Part shown: positions 1 through 6,598 of the stretch, one piece after another
Numbering within the stretch: position 1 is the stretch's first letter
How the letters are laid out: every line of letters starts with the position of its first letter
Assembly: GCA_002343505.1 (NCBI GenBank)
Contig: DDQZ01000015.1
Span: forward strand, 1-21,501
Length of the DNA stretch: 21,501 nucleotides
From: Verrucomicrobiaceae bacterium UBA2429
GTDB taxonomy: Bacteria > Verrucomicrobiota > Verrucomicrobiia > Verrucomicrobiales > Verrucomicrobiaceae
Direction: 5' to 3'
The notes under the pieces: generated by a model
The model's database searches: none
Told to the model about the DNA's origin: nothing
Seen by the model: the letters and a program-made list of their open reading frames with translations, nothing else
Made by a program: the position numbers and the translations under genes

Positions 1-953
1 TTCGCCGCCGAACTCATCCGCAACCTCTCCGCCAGCCATTCCTGCGACACCACCGTCCGCCTCCACAACAAGTCCGCCAGCAGCACCTTGCGCGCGTCGG
101 AGCCCTTCACCCTCTCCAGGTCCGCCGTCTTGATCCCGGCGGCCTTCAGTCCCGCCCTCAGCCACGCCTCCGCCTGCCTCTCCCCGTGCTCCCTCACCAG
201 CTCATGCTTCTGATAAGCCCGCGATGCTGGCGCTGACTGTTGGAGCAGCTTCTGCCCCAACCTCCGTATCGCCTCCCCAAACGCCTGCGTGCCCCAATAC
301 CACCCGCGCCGCAGATGGCTCGCCCGCGCGTCCGCCGCCAGCGCCGGCACACCGCAGCTTTGGACCGCCTCGCTTGCCGCCCGCTCATCCAGACGCTCCA
401 CCATCGCCCGCCGGCCCGCCGCCGTGTCCGGCAGGTTGAAGGCCTTCAATCCGCTCTCCGCCGCCAGCCACTTCGCGCGCTTCCCCGGCGGCAGCGCGTA
501 ACCGCCCGCGATACTGCTCCAGGGGTAGTCCAGCACACTCTGCCCGGCTTTCGGCTGGATGATCCGCGCCCGCACCGGATTCAGATGAATGTAATCCATC
601 AGCGTCTGGTAATGGTAACGGTCCCCGCCCTCCACGATCACCGCCTTGTAGCGGTCGCCAAACAGCCGCCCCCACTTGCGGTGGCGCACGTTGTAGCGGC
701 GGGTCAGTGTGTTTTGCAGCCAGGACATGCCCGCCACCAGATTTGGTTCCGGCGTTTGCAGAAAAAGATGGTAGTGATTGCCCATCAACACCCAGGCGTG
801 GACGCGCCAGCCCGTGCGCTCGCAGGCCTGGGAGAGGGTGTGGAGAAAGAAGCGCCGGTCGTCGTCATCATGAAAGATGTCCTCCCGGCGGTTTCCCCGC
901 GCCATGACGTGGTAATAGGCCCCTGCGGCCTGAATGCGGATGCTGCGTGCCAT
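1..953 (-). CDS. REP-associated tyrosine transposase (Y1/HUH), 3' end outside window
   Basis: The frame is open from an ATG at 953 to the left edge, giving at least 317 residues; the C-terminus lies outside the window. The N-terminus (MARSIRIQAAGAYYHVMARG) is typical of the Y1_Tnp family. The HUH metal-binding pair is in GNHYHLFLQ (H60, H62). The likely nucleophile is Y87 in NTLTRRYNVRHRKWG, and the family motif YIHLNPVRAR is at 121-130. The end visible here (VSQEWLAERLRM) resembles the helix-turn-helix tail of long RAYT proteins. These enzymes nick and rejoin single-stranded DNA at REP-like palindromes. A GTTTCC-rich repeat lies 28 bases upstream of the start, as expected for a RAYT beside its cognate repeat. 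Whether the gene is intact cannot be judged. Family assignment is firm; activity is inferred. Confidence 0.9.
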   Translation of the reverse strand, partial: MARSIRIQAAGAYYHVMARGNRREDIFHDDDDRRFFLHTLSQACERTGWRVHAWVLMGNHYHLFLQTPEPNLVAGMSWLQNTLTRRYNVRHRKWGRLFGDRYKAVIVEGGDRYHYQTLMDYIHLNPVRARIIQPKAGQSVLDYPWSSIAGGYALPPGKRAKWLAAESGLKAFNLPDTAAGRRAMVERLDERAASEAVQSCGVPALAADARASHLRRGWYWGTQAFGEAIRRLGQKLLQQSAPASRAYQKHELVREHGERQAEAWLRAGLKAAGIKTADLERVKGSDARKVLLADLLWRRTVVSQEWLAERLRMSSAA

Positions 954-959
954 GCGGTG

Positions 960-987
960 GCTTTAGCAGCCGCGCCGGAAGTGTCAA
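960..987 (-). promoter_or_regulatory. Possible transposase promoter, -35 supplied by the repeat end
   Basis: On the minus strand the edge of the repeat reads TTGACA (987-982). Sixteen bases later comes TAAAGC (965-960), then six bases to the ATG at 953. TTGACA is a perfect consensus -35 and TAAAGC a weak -10. The -10 is so close to the ATG that any transcript would be leaderless or nearly so. The uxs gene at 19439 has the same spacing. Inferred from sequence only. Confidence 0.35.
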
Positions 988-1030
988 GCAGTTGCACACT
1001 GACCCCGTTTCCCCGTTTCCCGTTTCCCCC
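982..1030 (+). repeat. RAYT-associated repeat, copy A
   Basis: The copy begins TGTCAAGCAGTTGCACACTG, continues with ACCCC, and ends in iterated GTTTCC units with varying C runs. An inverted copy lies at 2629-2689. The unique end can fold: TGTCAA pairs with TTGCACA around a GCAG loop with one bulged C. The repeat sits between the transposase start and a truncated DUF1553 reading frame, whose recognisable homology begins at 1031. Position and hairpin fit a REP-like substrate of the neighbouring transposase; that link is inferred. Confidence 0.75.
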
Positions 1031-1528
1031 GACACGCGCAACTTCGCCCGCGCCCACAAGCGCCGCCTCAGCGCCGAAGTCCTGCTCGACGCCGTCGGCG
1101 ACCTCACCGGCATCCGCGACACCTTCCAGGGCCTGCCGCCAAACTCCCGCGCCGTGCAGACCTGGAACCACAAGCTCAGCAGCGAATTCCTCGACGCCTT
1201 CGGCCGCCCCAACGCCAGCCAGGAGTGCCCCTGCGAGCGCGAGCGCAAATCCAGCGTCGTCCAGGCCCTCCACCTCATGAACTCCGACTCGCTGCAAAAG
1301 AAGCTCGCCAGCGACAAAGGCCGCATCACCGCCCTCGTGAAAACCGGCCTGCCCGAGCCAAAGCTCGTCACCGAGATCTACCTCGCCGCCTACAACCGCC
1401 TGCCCGACGCCGGGGAAATGCAAGCCGCCCTGCGCTTCTTCTCCACCCCCGGCGCCACCCGCCAGACCGCCGCCGAAGACCTCGCCTGGGCGCTCATCAA
1501 CAGCGCCGAATTCGTCTTCAACCACTGA
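1031..1528 (+). pseudogene. 3' fragment of a DUF1553 (planctomycete-type cytochrome) gene
   Basis: This frame encodes about 165 residues that align by eye, end to end, with the C-terminus of the complete DUF1549/DUF1553 protein at 6599-9412. Shared blocks include NF..A..RR..AEVLLDA, FQGLP..ARAVQ, FGR....C.CE, QALHLMN and the ends WALINSAEFVFNH versus WALMNSKEFYFNH. Homology starts at the first base after repeat copy A. The heme-binding, Ig-like and DUF1549 parts are missing. The frame can be read back to an ATG at 947 through the repeat, but those residues come from repeat sequence. The simplest reading is a gene split by arrival of the transposase-repeat unit, with the 5' part left of the window. 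It has no stop codons or frameshifts, so decay looks recent. Confidence 0.85.
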
Positions 1529-1597
1529 CCCGCAGGGGTGGAAGTGGCCATTGCCCCACGCTACTGGGCTGCAGCCGGAAACCGGGATGTCTGGCAT

Positions 1598-1858
1598 GAA
1601 TGGCACTCACTTAATCCAAGTCATCGCGGCGAGGGGATCGTAGGTTGGGAATGTTTGGCGGAGAAGACCGCGCTAACAAGCAAGACGAGTTCGCCAAACT
1701 TTCCGACGATTTGGGAGCGACGAGGGCACAGAGACGCTCGAACCCGTCGGGAAGTCCGGCGAAGAGAGCCTGATTTGCCAGCGGTGGGCCATGCGCCGGA
1801 CATTCCCAACCTGCTACGTCCTGCCGCGGCGATCCAGCGCCTATAGTGAGTGCCATTC
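1598..1858. mobile_element. MITE-like palindromic element, 14-bp TIRs, 11-bp flanking repeat
   Basis: The ends are perfect inverted repeats of 14 bp (GAATGGCACTCACT at 1598-1611, complement at 1845-1858). They are flanked by direct repeats of ATGTCTGGCAT at 1587-1597 and 1859-1869, which look like a target-site duplication. The inside is also an imperfect palindrome centred near 1727. GGTTGGGAATGT at 1643-1654 pairs with 1800-1811, and a block near 1701-1719 pairs with 1735-1753. The whole element could fold as one long hairpin. No plausible gene lies inside, so it would be a non-autonomous element moved by a transposase encoded elsewhere. A long target duplication suits IS4-like families, but that is only a guess. 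Confidence 0.7.
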
Positions 1859-1905
1859 ATGTCTGGCATCTAATACAATTTGAAATGCCTGGTGACTGCA
1901 TCAAG

Positions 1906-2202
1906 ATGGCAAGCATGCTGCTGCTTCGGATGTTGGGAATTCAGCTCGCACTGGTGCTTGGTGCCGCTTTTCTGCTGGCACGTGTCATTGGTTTTCCCGA
2001 CGCGCAGAACCGTCCGCCTGCGCCTCTCAATGGGTTCTTTGCCCTCACGATTTGTATTTCAATCGCCTTGCTTGCCACTGCCGCGTTCACGAGGCCGGCC
2101 AGGAAGGCGCATGACTTTGGGGTCGTCTTGTCAACGTCCGCATTCTTGCTGCTCTGGTGGTATGTCGCTGCATATTTGTGGATCAATACTTATGGATCAT
2201 AG
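1906..2202 (+). CDS. Small multi-pass membrane protein, unknown function
   Basis: The protein is 98 residues from the ATG at 1906 (MASMLLLRMLGIQLALVLGA). An in-frame ATG at 1885 would add seven residues. No good ribosome-binding site decides between them. Three hydrophobic segments are visible at roughly residues 4-27, 43-61 and 70-95, the last rich in tryptophan and tyrosine (LLLWWYVAAYLWI). No catalytic motif or known family was recognised. The MITE-like element ends only 48 bases upstream, so it may have displaced the native promoter. Base composition is visibly more AT-rich than the housekeeping genes to the right. The hydrophobic pattern supports a real gene over chance. Confidence 0.5.
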   Translation: MASMLLLRMLGIQLALVLGAAFLLARVIGFPDAQNRPPAPLNGFFALTICISIALLATAAFTRPARKAHDFGVVLSTSAFLLLWWYVAAYLWINTYGS

Positions 2203-2227
2203 CACCTGCCTGAAACCAAGAACCAAG

Positions 2228-2416
2228 ATGACTGAACTCGCCGACACCGGGCTCGCAAGGGGTCCGTTCTCGGAAATTCAACGGTTGGAACACAAGACGG
2301 AATGGATTCATTGCCGTGTCAGGGATTGCAAATGGGAGGGCCGCGGCGGTCCTTTTATGCTTGAGGAGATTCTGCGGATGTTTTTGGCTTGGGCTGCGCA
2401 GAGGCAGGCAGCATGA
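2228..2416 (+). CDS. Short hypothetical protein, 62 aa
   Basis: Starts MTELADTGLARGPFSEIQRL and ends FLAWAAQRQAA. It begins 25 bases after the membrane-protein stop. Its TGA stop overlaps an ATG of the next reading frame (ATGA at 2413-2416), an arrangement typical of translationally coupled genes. Composition is balanced and soluble-looking; no family was recognised. The start has no strong Shine-Dalgarno sequence. It could still be chance coding in a decayed region. Confidence 0.35.
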   Translation: MTELADTGLARGPFSEIQRLEHKTEWIHCRVRDCKWEGRGGPFMLEEILRMFLAWAAQRQAA

Positions 2417-2630
2417 TGGTGACTCCATATCACAGCATCTCGACCGCCGCCCACTTTGGATTCTATGCGCCCGCCGCCTCCATACACTCGAACGACTTTT
2501 GACGAGAGGGATGGCGGCGCGTCTTCGGCCATTCACCTTCCCATCGAGCCGCATGGAGTGTCTTTGTTCGAGGCACCCGACCATTCTCCTGATTCCGACA
2601 AGCTTATTGACGAGATTGCAAACCGCCTGG
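2413..2630 (+). pseudogene. Possible frameshifted remnant of an unknown gene
   Basis: From the ATG at 2413 the frame reads about 29 residues to ...AASIHSNDF, then TGA at 2500-2502. Skipping one T of the TTTT run at 2497-2500 continues it as DERDGGASSAIHLPIEPHGV and on to ...DKLIDEIANRLG. The joined product looks more protein-like than either piece. It runs into repeat copy B at about 2629, so the 3' end appears lost. Family unknown. A chance ORF remains possible. Confidence 0.3.
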
Positions 2631-2689
2631 GGAAACGGAAACGGAAACGGGAAACGGGGGAAACGGGGTCAGTGTGCAACTGCTTGACA
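2629..2689 (-). repeat. RAYT-associated repeat, copy B (inverted)
   Basis: Reverse complement of copy A. The unique end TGTCAAGCAGTTGCACACTG reads leftward from 2689 and is followed by GTTTCC-type units. This copy has more GTTTCC units than copy A and one extra C in the first run. The two copies face each other with their GTTTCC ends inward and enclose about 1.6 kb. The unique part ends four bases short of the stop codon of a short minus-strand reading frame. Confidence 0.75.
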
Positions 2690-2692
2690 AAT

Positions 2693-2824
2693 TTAATGAT
2701 CTTCATTCGGCTGTGGCGTCGGTTTAATGGTGGCCAGCTTCTCATCACTTTCCCGTCTGTCCAGCTCGCGCAGTTCCGCCCTCGCGCACCAACTGCCTGC
2801 CAATTGACGCGTTGGCGTCTTCAA
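2693..2824 (-). pseudogene. Possible 3' remnant of an unknown minus-strand gene
   Basis: The minus-strand frame ends ...RAELRELDRRESDEKLATIK followed by PTPQPNEDH and TAA. It is charged and helix-like, unlike the arginine/proline-rich shadow frames common in this GC-rich DNA. It has no ATG; only a TTG at 2824 follows an in-frame TGA. It may be the tail of a gene otherwise lost. Low confidence. Confidence 0.2.
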
Positions 2825-2865
2825 TCAGGAAAGCCGGTGGCCGCGCATGCCGGATCGGGCAGCGG

Positions 2866-2900
2866 CTCCTTGCAAGGCCCTTGCAGGGGCTTTGCAGGAG
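2866..2900 (-). terminator. Hairpin downstream of the WD40-cytochrome gene
   Basis: CTCCTTGCAAGGCCC (2866-2880) pairs with GGGGCTTTGCAGGAG (2886-2900) around a five-base loop, with one small bulge. It lies one base beyond the stop of the gene at 2902. No T-run follows on the minus strand, so it may stabilise the 3' end or act only as a weak terminator. Confidence 0.4.
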
Positions 2901-2901
2901 G

Positions 2902-5900
2902 TCACTTCGGCAGCATGGTGAGGTACTGCTCCTCAAGCTGCCTGACCTTGGCGCGCAGGGGGTCGAGTTGGGGCTGGAGTTTGGCGAGTCCGGCGTTGAT
3001 TTCGGCGAGGGTTTGGTCGCGCGCGGGGATGTCTTTTTCAGCGGCGGCGATGGCGGTCTCGGCGTCGGTTTTCTTTTTCCTGGTGGAATCGAGGTCGGCC
3101 TGGGCTTTGGCGGTCTCGGCTTTTTTGGCTTCGACGATTTGCGTGTCGGCGTCGAGTCTGGCTTTGGCCTGGGCGTGGGCGGCTTCCAAGGGCTGGAGGG
3201 CGGTTTTGATCTGGGCGAGGGCCTCGTTCAGGGGCTTGGCTTCGGCGGCAAAGCCATCCTCGTGGGTTTTGACCTGGGCGAGCTTGGCGGCGCGCGCGGA
3301 CTCCTGGGCGGTGATTTCCTTGGAGATGCTCTCATGCTGGCCGCGCAGTGGGGCGGCGGTTTTGTCGGCTGCGGCAAGGGCCTCCCTGGCGGGCGGGAGG
3401 GCTTTTTCTGACGCGGCAACTGCGGCTTTGGCGGTTTCGAGGTCTTTGCGGTTTTTTTCGAGCGCGGCGCGGGCGTCGGCGAGGGCTTTTTCCCCTTTGG
3501 CGCGGGCTTCGCGGCGGGCGTTGATGCCGCCCTCGGCCTCGGCCATTTTCATGGCGGACTCGGCGGCCTGGGCTTCGAGGCTGGCGAGCTGGGCGCGGGC
3601 GTTGGCGAGGGCTTTTTCCTGATCGGGACTGGCCTGGTTTTTGGCGCGGGCTTCGGCGAGGGTCTTTTCGAGGGTGGCGACACCGGTGCGGGCGGACTGG
3701 ATGGCGCGGCCGTTTTCGGCGATGGCGCTGCCGAGGTCGGTGCGGGCTTTTTCGGCGTTTTGCAGTTCGCTGACAAAGCCGGGCAAGGCGGTCTCGGCGG
3801 CTTTGACGGCCTTCTCGCGCGCGGGCAGGGCGGCGGTGAGGTCGGATTCGGTCTTTTTGGCGGCGGCGAGGGCGGCCTCGGCCTGGGCGAGTTTTTCCTT
3901 GGCGGCTTTGACGGGGGCCTCGGCGGCGCTGAGCTTGCCGGCGACTTCGGCGAGCTTGGTTTTTAATCCCGCGATGGTTTTGCCGATGTCTTCGGCGGAT
4001 TTTTTGGCGGCGGCGATGCCTTCATCGCGGGCTTTGGCGAGGGCGGCGAGCTCGGCCTCGCGTGCGGCGAGGGTCTTTTTCTGCTCGTCCACTTTGGCGC
4101 GGGCGGCGGCTTCGGCGGCGCGGGTGGGTTCGGTGGCTTTGACGATGCCATCGAGCTCGGCTTTGAGGCGGTTCAAGGTGGCCTCGTGCTGGGGCAGCAG
4201 ATTGCCGGCCTCGGCCAGGGCTTTGCGGGAGCTTTCCAGGCGGGTGATGCTGGCGGCTTTGGCTTCCTCGTTTTCTTTGCTGGCGGCGGTGTGGTCGTTG
4301 ATCTCGCCTTCGAGTTTGGCCAGGGCCTCTTTTTCGGCGAGCACGCCGACATTGAACTGCGCGGCCTTCAGGATGGTGGGGAGCTGCTGGTGGACGGCGA
4401 TCTGCTTTTTGTGGTCCTCAAGCGCGGTCTGGGCGGCGGCGAGGGCGGCCTTGGCGGCAGCCACCTGCGCCTCGGTGTCGGCGATGGATTTGGGCGCGGC
4501 TTCGAGGGCCTTCTTCAAATCGGCGAGTTCTTTCTCCTTGGCGGGCTTGGAGTTCTTGAGGGCGGCGGCCTGGTCCTGGGAGGCTTTGACGGCTTTTTCA
4601 AGGTCGGCCAGCGGCGCGGGTGCGGCGGCGAGGTCTTTGTCGAGGGCGGCGACTTCGGCTTTTTTGGTCTCGAGCGACTGGCTCAATTCGCTCATTTTGG
4701 GATCGCCAGGCGTGCTTTGGGCGTCCTTGATGCGGGCGAGGATGCCATCGAGTTCCTTTTGTTTCACGGCGCGCGCGGCTTTTTGGGCCTCATGCTTTTT
4801 GATGACTTCCGCGTGGGCTTTGTGCTTCGCCTGGGCGTCGGCGGCGGTTTTGTCGGCGGCGGTGATTTTGCCGGGCAGGTCTTTCAACTCGGTTTCGAGC
4901 AGGGTGACGCGCGCCTGGGTGTCGGCGGCTTTCTTTTTGGCGTCGGCCAGCCTGGCTTCGGCGGCTTTGACGCCCTCGACGGCTTTGGCGACGGCGGCGT
5001 CTTTTTCGGGGAGCTGGCCGGTGAGGGCGGCGGCGAGTTTTTCGGACTCGATGATGCGCTGGGCGATGAGGGGCGGGTTGCTGGAGAGCTGGCCGGCCTC
5101 GGTCATTTTTTCGCCGATGGTCCAGAGCTTGATCTCGCCGCGCCAGTTGCCGGTGATGGCAAGCCTGGAGTCATGATGGGCGACGACTTTGGTGACGACG
5201 TCGCCCTGGCCTGGCGCCTCGCCTTTTTTGTTGCCATTGATGTCCCAGAGACGGGTGAGGCCGTCATTGCCAGTTGAAAGAATGTTTCCGTCAGGTGTGA
5301 AGGCGACGGACTGGGCGCCGCCGCCGTGGGCGGCCCATTCCTTGAGCTTTTTGCCCTCGTTCATCTCCCAGACCATGATGACGCCGTCTGCGGAGCAGGA
5401 GGCGAGCACGTTGGAGTCGGCGCGCCAGGCGAGGTCGTTGCAGGCGGCCTTGTGCTGGCCGAGGATGTAGAATTCGCCGCCGTTGGAGGCCTCCCAGACC
5501 ATGATGTTGCCGTTGCGGTCGCAGGTGCCGAGCAAAACGCCATCCGGGCTGAAGGCGGTGCCGAGCACCCATTCGGTGTGCTTGTTGATGACGTAAAGCT
5601 CCTCGCCAGTGGCGGTGTCATACACCTTCACTTTCTTCGACGGGCTGCCGATGACGACTTTCTTGTGGTCGGGGCTGATGTCGGCGCTCATGACCTGGTC
5701 GAACTCGGCGCCGGCTTCGATGACGCGTTTCCCCGTTTTGACATCCCAGACAACGGCGTGGCCCATTTTCCCTCCGCGCCCTCCGCCCATGACAAGCAGG
5801 GAGCCGTTCCGGCTGAAACGCAGGCTGCGCGCGTAGCCCTCGGTGTAGGGGAAGATGCCGGCGAGCTGGCGCGTGTCCGTGTCGTAAAGGAGGATTTGCT

Positions 5901-6447
5901 TGACGCCGGCGATGGCGACCAGGGAGGTCCAGGGGCTGGTGGCCATGGCGGTGACGGCGGTGGTGCGCGGCGCGACGAGGACGGGCTCCAGCAGCACATG
6001 CTCGGGCCTGGCGATCGGTCCCTCGGGGCGGCCGCTGGTGACGGCGACGGCCATGTTCACCTTCGGTTTGGTGGATTTCTTCGCGATGCTGGACTTGGTC
6101 TCCAACAAGCCGCCGCTGACCCAGGCGGCGAGGATTTTCAATTCGGCCTCGTTGAGCGGCGTGCCCTCGGGCGGCATGAACGGCTCCTCTTTTTTGGCGC
6201 AGGTGGTCCAGAGGCGGCTGCCGTCCACGTTGCCGGCATCCACGACGGCTCCACCGCCGCCGCCGGTCATGACCGCGCCGAAACTGGTGAGGTCGAGATC
6301 GCCGCGCTTTTTGTCCGGGTTGTGGCAGGAGAAGCATTTGTTCTCCAGCAGCGGCTTGATGTGGTCCTCATAGGTGATCTTTTCCGACTCCTGCGCGGAG
6401 GCGGTGGCGAGTGCGGCCAGGGTGAGGAGGGCGGGGCGGAGGTTCAT
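2902..6447 (-). CDS. Secreted PSCyt1 cytochrome c-WD40-coiled-coil protein
   Basis: The product is 1181 residues. A signal peptide (MNLRPALLTLAALATASAQ) is followed by a planctomycete-type cytochrome c domain with CFSCH (C38, C41, H42) and a likely axial Met in EPFMPPEG (M91). Residues about 160-445 form a WD40 beta-propeller with repeats such as VKVYDTATGEELY, NIMVWEASNGGEF and GLTRLWDING. From about 465 to 1175 the chain is an Ala/Lys/Glu-rich coiled coil of roughly 700 residues, ending RQLEEQYLTMLPK. It should act outside the cytoplasm, with heme for electron transfer, a propeller for protein contact, and a rod as spacer or oligomerisation arm. It is last in the minus-strand cluster, 151 bp after the DUF1549/DUF1553 gene. 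The coiled coil is far longer than I expect for PSCyt1-WD40 proteins. Partners and substrate are unknown. Confidence 0.88.
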   Translation of the reverse strand: MNLRPALLTLAALATASAQESEKITYEDHIKPLLENKCFSCHNPDKKRGDLDLTSFGAVMTGGGGGAVVDAGNVDGSRLWTTCAKKEEPFMPPEGTPLNEAELKILAAWVSGGLLETKSSIAKKSTKPKVNMAVAVTSGRPEGPIARPEHVLLEPVLVAPRTTAVTAMATSPWTSLVAIAGVKQILLYDTDTRQLAGIFPYTEGYARSLRFSRNGSLLVMGGGRGGKMGHAVVWDVKTGKRVIEAGAEFDQVMSADISPDHKKVVIGSPSKKVKVYDTATGEELYVINKHTEWVLGTAFSPDGVLLGTCDRNGNIMVWEASNGGEFYILGQHKAACNDLAWRADSNVLASCSADGVIMVWEMNEGKKLKEWAAHGGGAQSVAFTPDGNILSTGNDGLTRLWDINGNKKGEAPGQGDVVTKVVAHHDSRLAITGNWRGEIKLWTIGEKMTEAGQLSSNPPLIAQRIIESEKLAAALTGQLPEKDAAVAKAVEGVKAAEARLADAKKKAADTQARVTLLETELKDLPGKITAADKTAADAQAKHKAHAEVIKKHEAQKAARAVKQKELDGILARIKDAQSTPGDPKMSELSQSLETKKAEVAALDKDLAAAPAPLADLEKAVKASQDQAAALKNSKPAKEKELADLKKALEAAPKSIADTEAQVAAAKAALAAAQTALEDHKKQIAVHQQLPTILKAAQFNVGVLAEKEALAKLEGEINDHTAASKENEEAKAASITRLESSRKALAEAGNLLPQHEATLNRLKAELDGIVKATEPTRAAEAAARAKVDEQKKTLAAREAELAALAKARDEGIAAAKKSAEDIGKTIAGLKTKLAEVAGKLSAAEAPVKAAKEKLAQAEAALAAAKKTESDLTAALPAREKAVKAAETALPGFVSELQNAEKARTDLGSAIAENGRAIQSARTGVATLEKTLAEARAKNQASPDQEKALANARAQLASLEAQAAESAMKMAEAEGGINARREARAKGEKALADARAALEKNRKDLETAKAAVAASEKALPPAREALAAADKTAAPLRGQHESISKEITAQESARAAKLAQVKTHEDGFAAEAKPLNEALAQIKTALQPLEAAHAQAKARLDADTQIVEAKKAETAKAQADLDSTRKKKTDAETAIAAAEKDIPARDQTLAEINAGLAKLQPQLDPLRAKVRQLEEQYLTMLPK

Positions 6448-6460
6448 GGGGATGAATTTT

Positions 6461-6579
6461 AAATTCGAAATTCGAAGCTCGAAATTCGATGGCTCTGGGT
6501 TTCTTGGAGGGCGGAGGGCGGGAGGACCTGAAGAAGGGCGGGCAAGGTTCGATCTTCGAAGTTCAAGTTTCGGACTTCG
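6461..6579. repeat. TTCGAA-type intergenic repeats
   Basis: Two AT-rich clusters of TTCGAA-like palindromes flank a GC-rich spacer in this intergenic gap. One is at 6461-6490 (AAATTCGAAATTCGAAGCTC and onward), the other at 6549-6579 (TCGATCTTCGAAGTTCAAGT and onward). They could be binding sites, a structured mRNA spacer or dispersed repeats. A CCGCC/GGCGG hairpin lies just beside the upstream stop codon at 6599. Confidence 0.45.
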
Positions 6580-6598
6580 TTTTCCGCCGCAGGCGGCG

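Noticed and set aside
785..1606. Minus-strand 273-residue frame over the DUF1553 fragment and repeat
   Set aside because: It is out of frame with the transposase and antisense to the DUF1553 homology; the real transposase frame starts at 953.
1538..1846. Open frames inside the MITE-like element on both strands
   Set aside because: The palindromic sequence gives similar frames on both strands; there is no start signal or recognisable motif.
2629..2660. GTTTCC iterations as a CRISPR array or microsatellite
   Set aside because: Units are six to eight bases with no spacers, and the tract is part of a longer repeat shared with copy A.
2902..6462. Several plus-strand frames opposite the coiled-coil gene, rich in A/S or G/F/L
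   Set aside because: Their low-complexity composition is the mirror of Ala/Lys/Glu codons; the minus-strand frame has heme and WD40 motifs.
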